Of a stretch of DNA of 21,669 nucleotides, positions 7,736 to 16,471 are shown in pieces. Each line of letters begins with the position of its first letter. Position 1 is the stretch's first letter. The translations under genes were made by a program, and so were the position numbers. The stretch lies in assembly GCA_018378255.1 (NCBI GenBank), contig JAGZXV010000083.1:1-21669 (forward strand), read 5' to 3'. The notes beneath the pieces are model-generated. The model was given only the letters and a program-made list of their open reading frames with translations. It made no database searches and was not told the DNA's origin. This stretch comes from Clostridiaceae bacterium (GTDB taxonomy: Bacteria > Bacillota > Clostridia > Lachnospirales > Lachnospiraceae).

Positions 7736-9037
7736 CTATGCAATACTGTCTGTTCTGTCTTTTTTCAGCCTCTGGGCCAATGTTTTTCTCGGCACCGTAG
7801 TATCGCGGTATATGATCTCCGGTTCACCAGAACCGTCCACTACCGATTTGGTAATTGTACAGATTCCGATGTTGTTATCGGACGGAACCTCGTACATCAG
7901 ATCCATCATCACGGATTCCATAATTGACCTCAGCCCTCTTGCGCCTGTCTTTCTTTCATAAGCCAGGGTTGCAATCTCTTCCAGGGCATCCTGTCTGAAT
8001 TCAAGCTTCACATCATCCAGTTCGAATAATTTCTGATACTGTTTGGTAAGAGCATTCTTAGGTTCTGACAAAATACGGATTAAAGCGTTCTTTGTCAGCA
8101 GTTCCAAAGATACCGTAACCGGCACACGGCCGATGAACTCAGGAATCAATCCAAATTTCACCAGATCCTGAGGCAGTACTTTTTTCAGGAGTTCATCCAG
8201 ATCCGCCTGATTTTTATCGACGATCTCAGCATTAAAACCGATGGAGCCTGTGCTGAGACGGTTTTCAACAATCTTTTCCAGGCCGTCAAATGCTCCTCCG
8301 CAGATGAATAAAATATTCGTTGTATCGATCTGCAGAAGTTCCTGATGAGGATGCTTTCTTCCACCCTGGGGCGGTACGCTGGCTACGGTACCTTCCAGGA
8401 TTTTGAGCAGTGCCTGCTGCACGCCTTCGCCTGATACGTCCCTTGTAATGGAGACATTTTCCGACTTCTTGGTAATCTTATCGATTTCATCAATGTAGAT
8501 AATGCCGTATTCCGCCCTGCTGATATCGTAGTCAGCCGACTGAATCAATTTCAGAAGTATATTCTCAACGTCCTCACCAACATACCCTGCTTCTGTTAAA
8601 GCGGTTGCATCTGCAATAGCGAAAGGAACGTTTAAAATCTTAGCCAAAGTCTGGGCCAGATAAGTTTTACCGGAACCGGTAGGTCCAAGCATAAGGATGT
8701 TGCTCTTTTGTACATCCACATCCAGGTTCTTCTTGGATGTAATTCTCTTATAATGATTGTACACAGCAACGGAAAGCACTTTCTTTGCCGCTTCCTGGCC
8801 AATCACATATTCATCAAGAAATTTTTTAATTTCCTTTGGCTTCAATAAATTGATATCTCCAAAATCAGGCGCCGGATCATCATGATTTTCAAGTTCTTCT
8901 TCCAGTATCTCAGCACAGAGGTCAATACATTCGTCACAGATAAATACATTATTGGAACCTGCGATTAATTTTCTGACCTGGTCCTGGCTTTTACCGCAAA
9001 AAGAACATCTCACTTTATCGTCTGCTCTGCCTGGCAT
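7736..9037 (-). CDS. clpX: ClpX, ATPase subunit of the ClpXP protease
   Basis: A 433-residue AAA+ unfoldase that feeds substrates to ClpP. The N-terminal zinc-binding domain has four cysteines (C11, C14, C34, C37). Walker A is GPTGSGKT (118-125), Walker B IIYIDE (179-184), pore loop GYVG (151-154), RKH loop (227-229) and the ClpP-docking IGF loop (266-268). All are intact. I chose ATG at 9037 rather than the GTG at 9043, because the GAGGTG ribosome-binding site is about 6 nt from the ATG and family members begin close to MPGR. It follows clpP by 39 bp with no terminator, so clpP and clpX are cotranscribed, and ends just before a strong terminator. Confidence 0.98.
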   Translation of the reverse strand: MPGRADDKVRCSFCGKSQDQVRKLIAGSNNVFICDECIDLCAEILEEELENHDDPAPDFGDINLLKPKEIKKFLDEYVIGQEAAKKVLSVAVYNHYKRITSKKNLDVDVQKSNILMLGPTGSGKTYLAQTLAKILNVPFAIADATALTEAGYVGEDVENILLKLIQSADYDISRAEYGIIYIDEIDKITKKSENVSITRDVSGEGVQQALLKILEGTVASVPPQGGRKHPHQELLQIDTTNILFICGGAFDGLEKIVENRLSTGSIGFNAEIVDKNQADLDELLKKVLPQDLVKFGLIPEFIGRVPVTVSLELLTKNALIRILSEPKNALTKQYQKLFELDDVKLEFRQDALEEIATLAYERKTGARGLRSIMESVMMDLMYEVPSDNNIGICTITKSVVDGSGEPEIIYRDTTVPRKTLAQRLKKDRTDSIA

Positions 9038-9076
9038 ATACACACCTCATTCTTTCTATCGTTTCACAACAAACTG

Positions 9077-9658
9077 CTAACGGTTCGTAATTACGCTGTC
9101 AATCAAACCATATGCCTTTGCTTCTTCTGCAGTCATATAGTGATCTCTGTCCGTATCCCTTTCAATCACTTCATAAGGCTGGCCTGTGTTTGCTGCAAGG
9201 ATTTCATTCAACTTTTTCTTGGTCTGCAGGATCTTTTCCGCAACAATCTGAATCTCCGTCGCCTGGCCCTGCGCTCCGCCGGACGGCTGATGGATCATCA
9301 CCTCCGCGTTAGGCAGTGCAAAACGTTTGCCCTTTGCGCCGCCGGCCAGAAGAAATGCTCCCATACTAGCAGCCATGCCAATACAGATGGTTGATACATC
9401 ACATTTTATATAATTCATCGTATCGTAAATTGCCATTCCCGCCGTAACAGAACCGCCCGGGCTGTTAATGTACAGGCTGATATCCTTATTGGTATCTTCT
9501 GATTCCAGGAAAAGCAGCTGTGCGACGATCAGGCTGGCTGATACGTCATTCACTTCTTCTCCAAGAAAAATAATTCTTTCTTTTAACAGTCTGGAGTAAA
9601 TATCGTAGGAACGCTCCCCACGGCTGGTTGACTCAATGACATAAGGTACTAAACTCAT
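9077..9658 (-). CDS. clpP: ClpP, proteolytic subunit of the Clp protease
   Basis: A 193-residue serine peptidase that forms the tetradecameric chamber used by ClpX and other Clp ATPases. The catalytic triad is Ser98 (GMAASMGAF), His123 (MIHQPSGG) and Asp172 (TDRDHYM), at nearly the same positions as mature E. coli ClpP. The open frame extends 16 codons further upstream to 9706. I chose the ATG at 9658 because AGAGGAGG lies 9 nt before it and the protein then starts MSLVPYVIEST as in the family. It lies between tig and clpX, on the same strand. Confidence 0.97.
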   Translation of the reverse strand: MSLVPYVIESTSRGERSYDIYSRLLKERIIFLGEEVNDVSASLIVAQLLFLESEDTNKDISLYINSPGGSVTAGMAIYDTMNYIKCDVSTICIGMAASMGAFLLAGGAKGKRFALPNAEVMIHQPSGGAQGQATEIQIVAEKILQTKKKLNEILAANTGQPYEVIERDTDRDHYMTAEEAKAYGLIDSVITNR

Positions 9659-9707
9659 ATGAAACTTCCTCCTCTGCCCATTATAATCATATTTTAACAA
9701 AGACACA

Positions 9708-9740
9708 GGTAGATCCCTGCTTAAAAAGCAGGAACCTACC
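9708..9740 (-). other. Two-tier hairpin in the tig-clpP intergenic region
   Basis: CCTGCTT (9716-9722) pairs with AAGCAGG (9726-9732) around a 3-nt loop, and GGTAG (9708-9712) with CTACC (9736-9740) outside a symmetrical 3-by-3 internal loop. It lies 20 bp after the tig stop and about 50 bp before the clpP start. No T run follows on the minus strand, so it is a weak terminator, an RNA-processing site or an mRNA 3'-end stabiliser rather than a full stop. Confidence 0.55.
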
Positions 9741-9759
9741 CCTTTATCTTATCGTTCCA

Positions 9760-11046
9760 TTAAACAAGTTTTGCTTCTGCAACAATCATGTCTACGGCTT
9801 CCTGTACAGCCAGGTCTTCTTTTACCTGATTGATTCCGCCTTCGCCCATGTAAGCTTTCACCTGATCGGTTTCCATCTTGTAGGCTTCTGCCATGGCTGC
9901 AATTTCTTTATCAACCGCTTCATCTTCAACCTGAATATTCTCAGCTTTAACAATCGCTTCCAATACAAGTCTTGTCTGGATACGTTTTAAAGCCTGTGGT
10001 CTCATCTGCTCCTGAAGTTTTTCAATTGTCATGCCTGTGTACTGCATATACTGTTCAAGAGATAATCCCTGACTCTGCATTCTTCTTGCATAATCTTCGA
10101 TCATGTTGTTTACCTGACCATCGATCATCGGATCCGGTATTTCCATAGCAGCGTTGGCTACAGCCTTTTCCACTACTCTGTTCTCATTCTCTGTAGCAGC
10201 CTGTTTCTGTTTTGCCTCTAAGAGTTTTGCCTTAACATCTGCTTTGTATTCATCTAAGGTTTCAAATTCTGAAACTTCTCCGGCGAATTCATCATTCAGT
10301 TCAGGAAGTTCTTTGTATTTGATCTCCTTAACGGTAACTTTAAATGACGCTGGCTTTCCTGCCAGGTTTTCAGCATGGTATTCCGTTGGGAATGTTACGT
10401 TGACTTCACATTCTTCTCCAATGTTTTTACCAATTAACTGCTCTTCAAATGTATCGATAAAGGAATGGGAACCGATTGTAAGAGGATAATCTTCGCTCTT
10501 TCCGCCGTCAAATGCAGCGCCGTCCACAAAACCTTCAAAGTCAATTACTACCTGATCGCCATCGGCAACCGGTCTGTCTTCAACTGTAATTAATCTGGAG
10601 TTCTGTTCCTGAACTTTCTTCAGTTCCTTCTCCACGTCCTCATCAGTCACTTCTGCAGAAGCCTTTTCAACCTCAAGTCCTTTGTATTCACCTAACGTAA
10701 CTTCCGGTTTTACAGCAACTGTTGCAGTATAAATAAAATCTTTGCCTTTTTCAATCTGTACAACATCAATTTCCGGTCTGGAAACGATATCAAGGCCACT
10801 CTCTTCCATAGCGCCAGCATAGGTAGAGTCAATAACCACATTGGCAGCATCCTCATAGAACACCCCTGGTCCATACATCTTTTCGATCATAGCCTGCGGT
10901 GCTTTGCCTTTTCTGAATCCAGGAAGATTGAACTTGTTTTTATTCTTCTTAAATGCAGTTGTCATCGCTTCTTCAAACTGTGCTGCAGGTACTTCTACTG
11001 TCAGCTTGGCCATGTTCTTTTCTAATTTTTCTACTTGTAAACTCAT
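9760..11046 (-). CDS. tig: Trigger factor, ribosome-associated chaperone and prolyl isomerase
   Basis: A 428-residue cytosolic chaperone that binds ribosomal protein L23 near the exit tunnel and meets nascent chains. The N-terminal ribosome-binding domain (about 1-115) carries the signature GFRKGKAP (43-50). An FKBP-type prolyl isomerase domain follows at about 160-240 (DGDQVVIDFEGFVDG through the VTFPTEYHAENLAGKPASF region), then a helical C-terminal domain to the end. The frame is open for 27 more codons upstream, but ATG at 11046 has AAGGAGG at about 10 nt and gives the usual start. It heads the tig-clpP-clpX unit and has a visible extended -10 promoter upstream. Confidence 0.98.
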   Translation of the reverse strand: MSLQVEKLEKNMAKLTVEVPAAQFEEAMTTAFKKNKNKFNLPGFRKGKAPQAMIEKMYGPGVFYEDAANVVIDSTYAGAMEESGLDIVSRPEIDVVQIEKGKDFIYTATVAVKPEVTLGEYKGLEVEKASAEVTDEDVEKELKKVQEQNSRLITVEDRPVADGDQVVIDFEGFVDGAAFDGGKSEDYPLTIGSHSFIDTFEEQLIGKNIGEECEVNVTFPTEYHAENLAGKPASFKVTVKEIKYKELPELNDEFAGEVSEFETLDEYKADVKAKLLEAKQKQAATENENRVVEKAVANAAMEIPDPMIDGQVNNMIEDYARRMQSQGLSLEQYMQYTGMTIEKLQEQMRPQALKRIQTRLVLEAIVKAENIQVEDEAVDKEIAAMAEAYKMETDQVKAYMGEGGINQVKEDLAVQEAVDMIVAEAKLV

Positions 11047-11073
11047 TATCCGGGTTCCTCCTTGAATATATAA

Positions 11074-11090
11074 ACGAAATTTAATTTCGT
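11074..11090 (-). other. Small hairpin in the tig mRNA leader
   Basis: ACGAAAT (11074-11080) pairs with ATTTCGT (11084-11090) around a 3-nt loop, in the tig leader just before the ribosome-binding site. It may stabilise the 5' end of the transcript. It is AT-rich, so function is uncertain. Confidence 0.4.
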
Positions 11091-11133
11091 ATGTGAATCG
11101 CCATACCGTCAGGGCGCTACACTTCAAGTTAGC

Positions 11134-11142
11134 ATTATATCA
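11134..11142 (-). promoter_or_regulatory. Extended -10 promoter of the tig operon
   Basis: Read on the minus strand, TGATATAAT is a perfect extended -10 (TGNTATAAT). The -35 position has no good match, which extended -10 promoters tolerate. It gives a leader of about 80 nt and lies between the stop of the GGDEF-EAL gene and tig. Confidence 0.7.
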
Positions 11143-11170
11143 TATCTTTCTTCTAAATACCAGTACTAAT

Positions 11171-14152
11171 TTAATTTTCGCTTTGAGTATTTCCCATCTG
11201 AAGAAATCTCAGTTTTTCTATCACATAGGGAGAAATGGGACGAACTTCCATCTCAGGCCGGGCTAAATAAAATCCCTGGAACAGATCCACACCGTATTCT
11301 AAAAGAAGCTTCAATTCCCCTTCCGTCTCCACACCTTCGGCCAGCGTAATGATTCTCCTCCTCCTGGTATATTCCATCAGGTTCTGCAAAAGCATCTGCC
11401 GGTTCGTGTCTTCATGGATATTCCTCACCAGATTCATATCGAATTTGACGATTCCCGGATCGATCTGGAGTAAAACAGATTCACTGTTATATCCTGCCCC
11501 GAAATCATCGATTGCAATCATCGCTCCCCATTTTTTAGCAATATTGATCTTTTTTTCCAGACAGTTCTGGTCTAAAGGCTCACTTTCCGTCATCTCAATC
11601 ACCAAACGGTCCAAATAATCCTTATAGTTTTCTTCTATCATGAGGACGTCCCCGTCAGAAAGGGTTGTGCTGGCGATGGAATTAATGAATATCTTTTCAT
11701 TTTTCCCGACATTTCCCGCCTTCACCTGAGACACATAGGACTGAAGCCCCGCTTTCCAGGTGAGTTCCTCCATCTGGGGAAGTTTTGCCTGTACCCTGGC
11801 CAGATTGAGGATTTCATTGATTCCCTTCAGGTTTTTAAGTTTCGGCCGCATCAGCAGCTCGTAACCGTATACCCCTCCATCCCGGGTCACAATTGGCTGG
11901 AACGCAAAATCCACAAGCTGTTTTTCAAACATACGGTTCAGTTCTTCTCTTCCCGACAGAAGATAGGAATTATTGGTATAGCTCTCCGGGTTAAACTCCA
12001 GCGCGATTCCCTTGACGCTGTGTTTTACCGTATACATCGCAAAGTCCGCATAGTTCAAAAGGAGGTCGAATTGATCTGCATTATCCGGATACCAGGCGAA
12101 ACCTGCCGATACTCTGAGCGGGATCGCATATCCGTTTATCAGCATCGTCGTATCCTTTAAGGTACTCATAAACTGATCCATTCTCTGGCGGATATCGTCT
12201 TTTCCTTCTGCGGAATAGAGGAATGTGACAAATTCATCTCCCGAATATCTGGATATAATACCCCCGGCATCTTCAAAGACACGAAGTTTATCCGCAAACA
12301 GACGGATATAGCGGTCGCCCTCATCATGTCCATAAGTATCATTGATATATTTCAGGTTATCCAAATCCCACATCACCATTGCGGCGCAGGAACAGCTTTT
12401 ATCTTTTATCATCCACTCAATCCGTTCACGGAATGCCCTTCTGTTATAAATGTCTGTTAAAAGATCATAATCCCTTTCTCTTTCCAGTTTGATCTTTTCC
12501 TGCATATCCGAAGTCACATCGGACAGTACCCCCAAAAGCCTGCCACCGCTCTGGCTTGTGGTAATCAGTTTCAGCCACTTAGGCCCCTGGTCGGGCAGGT
12601 AATAAACATGAGGTTCACATTCTCTGTATCTTCCCTTAAATTCTGCCATCCTGCTGTCAAATTCCGGCTTGGACATATAGATATAACGGTCTTCGAGGCT
12701 GCCCCATCCCATCATTTCATAGAGGGAACGGCTGCAGAATACATGGTTTTCATCGGAATTGATTTCAAAAACCCCGATTGCAACATTGGCATTTTCAAGA
12801 ATGGATGAAATTCTGGATGCGGCCTGCGCCACATCCTGACTCAGTTTTTCAATTGCATCGGTCAGTTCATCGATCTCACTGATATTCAGGCGCTTTAATT
12901 TAAGCTGGCTGTAGTCCTTGTTTTCCCTCAGCTCCGCCACCAGCTTTCTGACTGGTTTGGTCACCACATTTCCGGCAATGATACCGCCTATAAAGCTGAG
13001 AAGAATCGGCGTCAGCATGGACGTCAAAAGCCCGGTTCTCATGGTATCATAGAAAGAAAGCAGATTCTTCCTTTCCACCATTCCTAAGAGAACCCATTCA
13101 TCTGACTCAAATGGAGTATTATTAGCATAAATATCCAGCTTTTCTTCCGCAATAAACCACCGTCCTCCATCTGAGGAGGTAATGGTATCCATTTCGTCTT
13201 TTTCGTTGTACGAATAGCTCAGATCTGTGACACCCGAAAAAAAGCGGTTATACATGGCTCCGGCCACAGTCACCTTATGAACATCCGTGGTCCCCGCTTC
13301 TCTGACACCCAGCAGAAGGATTCCTCTTCCATCATCTTCCAATTCATTATAATCCAGCAGGGACTGAACCTGCGCCATAGTCATATCCAGCCCGGCGACC
13401 CCAATGATGCTGCCGTCTTTTAATATAATCGGAATGGAATAAGTGATCACATCTTTATCCATCTTATTCAGGCGGATGCCTTTGCTTAGATAGCCATAAT
13501 TAACCGCTTCCTGGTATCCGGCCCCATGTTCCAGGGCGCTGTTATAAGGTTTGAAAAAGAACTCGGAATTGACATCCGTTTCATCAAAAGAATATCCCAA
13601 TTCCCAGAAACTGTCCAATGCAATATTATAGGACTTGGATACAGAGGGCAGGCCCCTCTCCAACAGCAGATCTGAATTATCCAGGGCATAACTGCTGGTA
13701 TCATAATCTCTGATATAAACGCCGGAACGGAGCCCGGATTCCTGATTCACCGCCGCCGGGCCATCCAGCACTACAAATATACCGGTTGCATAGCTTCTAT
13801 GGAGAAGATCAATCATCTGCTGCGTAATTTTTTCCGTTATCAAACGGTTCAGCTGCGGATCTTCTTTTATATCATTTGCCTGTTTTCCTTCATGATCCAG
13901 CACGTTTTGTATCTCATCTGTTATTACGTCCGTATCTGCAATCACGTTGATCCACCGGTGAATGATCTCCTTTTCAAGATACAGTCGGCTGTTTTCCGTA
14001 TTTTCCCGCAAAATATCCACTGCATTCATCTTCATATTGCGAAATACTCCGCCAAATGTAATGACTGCCACAAAAAGGACTGCCTGTATCATCATAATCA
14101 CAAGCAGGGGAAATAATAATTTTGTACGGATTGACTTCGACCTATCTATCAT
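11171..14152 (-). CDS. Membrane GGDEF-EAL cyclic-di-GMP enzyme with extracellular sensor
   Basis: A 993-residue signalling protein that would make or break cyclic-di-GMP. Order: membrane helix about 11-33; an extracellular dCache-like sensor about 40-365 (with GSIIGVAGLDMTM); second membrane helix about 374-396; HAMP-like linker starting VTKPVRKL; PAS domain about 450-550; GGDEF domain with DLLTDIYNRRAF and active-site motif SGDEF (637-641); and an EAL domain to the end. The GGDEF motif has Ser in place of the first Gly, which some active cyclases tolerate, and no RxxD inhibitory site is seen. The EAL set looks complete: Glu of YELLMR (about 765), FINS Asn, EMTE Glu, DDFGAG (882-887), VKFD Lys, AEGVET Glu and QGFYLARP. 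The frame extends to a TTG at 14164, but ATG at 14152 follows GGAG. It starts 1 nt after the solute-binding gene stop. Confidence 0.92.
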   Translation of the reverse strand: MIDRSKSIRTKLLFPLLVIMMIQAVLFVAVITFGGVFRNMKMNAVDILRENTENSRLYLEKEIIHRWINVIADTDVITDEIQNVLDHEGKQANDIKEDPQLNRLITEKITQQMIDLLHRSYATGIFVVLDGPAAVNQESGLRSGVYIRDYDTSSYALDNSDLLLERGLPSVSKSYNIALDSFWELGYSFDETDVNSEFFFKPYNSALEHGAGYQEAVNYGYLSKGIRLNKMDKDVITYSIPIILKDGSIIGVAGLDMTMAQVQSLLDYNELEDDGRGILLLGVREAGTTDVHKVTVAGAMYNRFFSGVTDLSYSYNEKDEMDTITSSDGGRWFIAEEKLDIYANNTPFESDEWVLLGMVERKNLLSFYDTMRTGLLTSMLTPILLSFIGGIIAGNVVTKPVRKLVAELRENKDYSQLKLKRLNISEIDELTDAIEKLSQDVAQAASRISSILENANVAIGVFEINSDENHVFCSRSLYEMMGWGSLEDRYIYMSKPEFDSRMAEFKGRYRECEPHVYYLPDQGPKWLKLITTSQSGGRLLGVLSDVTSDMQEKIKLERERDYDLLTDIYNRRAFRERIEWMIKDKSCSCAAMVMWDLDNLKYINDTYGHDEGDRYIRLFADKLRVFEDAGGIISRYSGDEFVTFLYSAEGKDDIRQRMDQFMSTLKDTTMLINGYAIPLRVSAGFAWYPDNADQFDLLLNYADFAMYTVKHSVKGIALEFNPESYTNNSYLLSGREELNRMFEKQLVDFAFQPIVTRDGGVYGYELLMRPKLKNLKGINEILNLARVQAKLPQMEELTWKAGLQSYVSQVKAGNVGKNEKIFINSIASTTLSDGDVLMIEENYKDYLDRLVIEMTESEPLDQNCLEKKINIAKKWGAMIAIDDFGAGYNSESVLLQIDPGIVKFDMNLVRNIHEDTNRQMLLQNLMEYTRRRRIITLAEGVETEGELKLLLEYGVDLFQGFYLARPEMEVRPISPYVIEKLRFLQMGNTQSEN

Positions 14153-14153
14153 T

Positions 14154-15599
14154 TTATTCTCCAAAAGCTTTTAATTTATTATATGTATCACTGTACCACT
14201 GTTCGAAGTTCTCATCGGCAGCAAATGGCTCCACTGCTTCTTCCCGGGTCTTGCCGCCTGCAATGGCATCCTCTACCAAGGCTCTGTCTTCCTGTGCCTT
14301 CAGCTGCATGCTCGAATTTAACACTTCACGGGCCTCATTGCCATATTCAAATGGTTTTGTCGTATATAATTCATAGTCGCCAACCACATTCAGCCCGATA
14401 TCCAGACATTTTTTAAGGGTGGTCCGCTCCTGATCGCTGGCTCCCTCAAAAAACTTCTCCAGCTTACTTCCGTCCTTTGCATCCTTTTTAACCGGCAGAT
14501 ATCCGGAATTCGCTGCAAAGGAGAGGTTAATATCTGTCTGAGTAAACCATTTTAAAAATTCAATCGTGGCGTATTCTTTCACTTCTTCTGATTTTAAAAC
14601 CAGCATTCCCGCCCCCTGCTGGACGGCATAGGGCTCTGTTCCTTCAAAATTAGGCAGCGGATAGATGTCATTATCGATTTCATAGTTGGTACCATCCTCT
14701 TTCGTCACGCTGGACGGAAAATAAGTGACTCCGCTGGTAGATCCTACAAACGCCAGCAAATCACCGGTTTTAACATCATCGCTTCTGAACTTTCCATAGG
14801 ACGCGTAATATCCATTGACATACGGGACATAATAATTATCCCAAATCCTCTTCATCGTATCTCTGTCAAAATCAATGGTCATCTTTCCGTCGCTGACTTT
14901 AAAAATCTCATGTCCCAGCTGCATGCTTCCGATTATCATATAATTGGCAAATGCATCTCTGCCGAAAAAGGCCTTTCCGTCATCCGGTTCTTCCGTCAGA
15001 CTGTCCGTCCATTTATAATACTCTTCAGCTGTTTTGGCAATACCTTCCCAAGTGGCAAAGGTGTCATCCGACGCCCCTGTAGCTTTTGAGAACTTTTCCC
15101 AGTCAGTGGTATTAATCGCAAATACCTCTGTCGATTTCGCAATTGGAAACAATTTTATCTGCTCATCGGTGGGGAACCGTCCCTCATCAATATAAGCGTC
15201 CTCATACTCAGCAACCTCTTCTGCCGTAAGGTACTTCCCTATATCAACCGCCATACCGGCTTTATCAACCACATAGGCCGTATCCGCATAGGTAGCAAAT
15301 GCATTGGGCAGCTTGTCCGAGCCGACTTTCCCTTCAAGACTGTCTTGAACCGCTTTGCTCAAATCATTGATGCTGCCGCGGTTAAACGCTTCTACAACAA
15401 TCCCCTTATCCATACCCACGCTCTCATTAAACTCTTTTACCAGCGCGTCAAACTCTTCCAACTGAGCCCCATTATAATAATGCCATATCGTAATGACCAC
15501 AGGGTTTTTCGCTGACAGACCATGATCCTCCTTTTTTGAACATGCCGCAAGACCAAATGCCAGGAAACAAACCAGTGCCGTCCTTATAATTTTCTTCAT
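14154..15599 (-). CDS. Extracellular solute-binding lipoprotein, family 1-like
   Basis: A 481-residue lipoprotein with a signal peptide MKKIIRTALVCFLAFGLAAC and lipobox LAAC, so Cys20 becomes the lipid anchor on the outer face of the membrane. The mature part begins with VVITIWHYYNGAQLEEFDALV, typical of sugar-type ABC substrate-binding proteins (family 1, UgpB/maltose-type fold), and ends with alternating helices as usual. The ligand cannot be told. The frame is open for 21 codons upstream, but ATG at 15599 has GGAGG at 8 nt and gives a proper signal peptide. No permease or ATPase gene is nearby. The gene is directly coupled to the GGDEF-EAL gene, whose ribosome-binding site lies in its last codons, so it may present a ligand to that sensor. 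Confidence 0.9.
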   Translation of the reverse strand: MKKIIRTALVCFLAFGLAACSKKEDHGLSAKNPVVITIWHYYNGAQLEEFDALVKEFNESVGMDKGIVVEAFNRGSINDLSKAVQDSLEGKVGSDKLPNAFATYADTAYVVDKAGMAVDIGKYLTAEEVAEYEDAYIDEGRFPTDEQIKLFPIAKSTEVFAINTTDWEKFSKATGASDDTFATWEGIAKTAEEYYKWTDSLTEEPDDGKAFFGRDAFANYMIIGSMQLGHEIFKVSDGKMTIDFDRDTMKRIWDNYYVPYVNGYYASYGKFRSDDVKTGDLLAFVGSTSGVTYFPSSVTKEDGTNYEIDNDIYPLPNFEGTEPYAVQQGAGMLVLKSEEVKEYATIEFLKWFTQTDINLSFAANSGYLPVKKDAKDGSKLEKFFEGASDQERTTLKKCLDIGLNVVGDYELYTTKPFEYGNEAREVLNSSMQLKAQEDRALVEDAIAGGKTREEAVEPFAADENFEQWYSDTYNKLKAFGE

Positions 15600-15633
15600 C
15601 AGCCAATCCTCCATAATCTTCCATATTATGCCT

Positions 15634-15662
15634 ATTTTAGCACGCATTTTACTTATACGCAA
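15634..15662 (-). promoter_or_regulatory. Likely promoter of the solute-binding/GGDEF-EAL operon
   Basis: On the minus strand TTGCGT (15662-15657) and TAAAAT (15639-15634) are 17 bp apart and give a short leader before the ATG at 15599. The -35 matches consensus only in its first three bases. Confidence 0.45.
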
Positions 15663-15721
15663 TTAGCAGTATTAAAACCGTATATTCTCGTGAACTTCTC
15701 CCAGTCGCCTCTGTTAAGGTA

Positions 15722-15750
15722 TTGAATTACTGCCTTGCCTTATCTATTTT
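15722..15750 (+). promoter_or_regulatory. Weak candidate promoter for the CYTH gene
   Basis: TTGAAT (15722-15727) and TATTTT (15745-15750) are 17 bp apart on the plus strand. If real, the palindromic repeat at 15776-15811 lies in the leader of the CYTH transcript. Confidence 0.35.
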
Positions 15751-15771
15751 TTCGTGATACCATGTTTTTAA

Positions 15772-15820
15772 AGTAAAACGTGAAGGCATTTTCGAAAATG
15801 CCTTCACGTTTCATGTAAAA
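15772..15820. repeat. Palindromic repeat, copy 1 (intact)
   Basis: Bases 15776-15811 form a perfect 36-bp palindrome with 18-bp arms: AAACGTGAAGGCATTTTC followed by its exact complement. Bases 15772-15804 (33 bp) are identical to 16472-16504, and the next 16 bp agree at 12 positions, ending in ATGTAAAA in both. The copy lies between the two divergent genes, upstream of CYTH. It has no following T run and so is not a clear terminator. Confidence 0.85.
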
Positions 15821-15844
15821 AAGATGTCTGTAATGGAGGTTTTT

Positions 15845-16300
15845 ATGGAAATTGAACGAAAATATCTGATAACATCCCCTCCGGAAGATTATTCTTCCTA
15901 TCCTTTCCATCAAATTGAACAGGGATATCTGAGCACCTCACCTGTTGTAAGGGTAAGAAAAGAGGACGATTCCTATTATCTAACCTACAAATCAAAAGGG
16001 CTGATGGTAAGGGAAGAATATAATCTCCCCCTCACCAAAGATTCTTATGAACATTTAATTCAAAAAGCTGATGGAAATATTCTGACAAAAAAACGTTACT
16101 TAATTCCTCTAAAAGCCGGAAGCCCTCTAACCATTGAACTGGATATATTCGAAGGTGCTTTCAAAGGGCTGATGCTGGCGGAAGTGGAATTTGAAAATGA
16201 ACAGGATGCATCCTCGTTCCTTCCCCCCGCCTGGTTTGGTGATGATGTGACCTTTTCCGGTGAATACCAAAACAGCCAGTTAAGCCAGAAGAAATTATAG
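15845..16300 (+). CDS. CYTH domain protein, putative triphosphatase
   Basis: A 151-residue soluble protein opening MEIERKYLI, the ExExK signature of CYTH (adenylate cyclase class IV/thiamine triphosphatase) tunnel-fold enzymes. Later motifs fit: VVRVRKEDDSYYLTYKSK (basic strands lining the tunnel) and IELDIFEGAFKGLMLAEVEFE (acidic metal-binding strands). Bacterial members of this length usually hydrolyse inorganic triphosphate or organic triphosphates with Mg; the actual substrate is not known. The frame is open 7 codons further up, but ATG at 15845 has GGAGG 5 nt before it. It is alone on the plus strand, divergent from the solute-binding gene, and is bracketed by two palindromic repeat copies. 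Confidence 0.9.
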   Translation: MEIERKYLITSPPEDYSSYPFHQIEQGYLSTSPVVRVRKEDDSYYLTYKSKGLMVREEYNLPLTKDSYEHLIQKADGNILTKKRYLIPLKAGSPLTIELDIFEGAFKGLMLAEVEFENEQDASSFLPPAWFGDDVTFSGEYQNSQLSQKKL

Positions 16301-16471
16301 AGAGGGGAAATCTTTATTTGATGTATTCACGGCTGTGTAATGGCTGCATTAAGGATTAAAAAGATTTTGAGAGAGGGGTAAAAAAGACAAAAGATAGTTT
16401 GACTGATGAGATATTTGGCATTTATGCGTTATGTGATATGGAGATTTGATATAAATGATGTGGGGATTGAC
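16301..16471. other. Gene-free spacer after CYTH
   Basis: No convincing reading frame. AAATCTTT (about 16308) can pair with AAAGATTT (about 16361), too far apart for a normal terminator. GAGAGGGG occurs twice (about 16301 and 16371). TTGACA directly abuts repeat copy 2 but no -10 follows at the right distance. I see no further function. Confidence 0.4.

Noticed and set aside
9680..9685. TATAAT before clpP on the minus strand
   Set aside because: Transcription would begin within the clpP ribosome-binding site, leaving no leader, and there is no -35 match.
9659..9706. N-terminal extension of ClpP to 9706
   Set aside because: An optimal AGGAGG precedes the internal ATG at 9658, and the ClpP family begins there.
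11047..11127. N-terminal extension of trigger factor to 11127
   Set aside because: It would include the ribosome-binding site and leader of tig, and most of it lies in the predicted untranslated leader hairpin region.
15776..15811. Short CRISPR array made of the palindromic repeats
   Set aside because: Only two copies, 700 bp apart with a gene between them, and no spacer pattern or cas genes.
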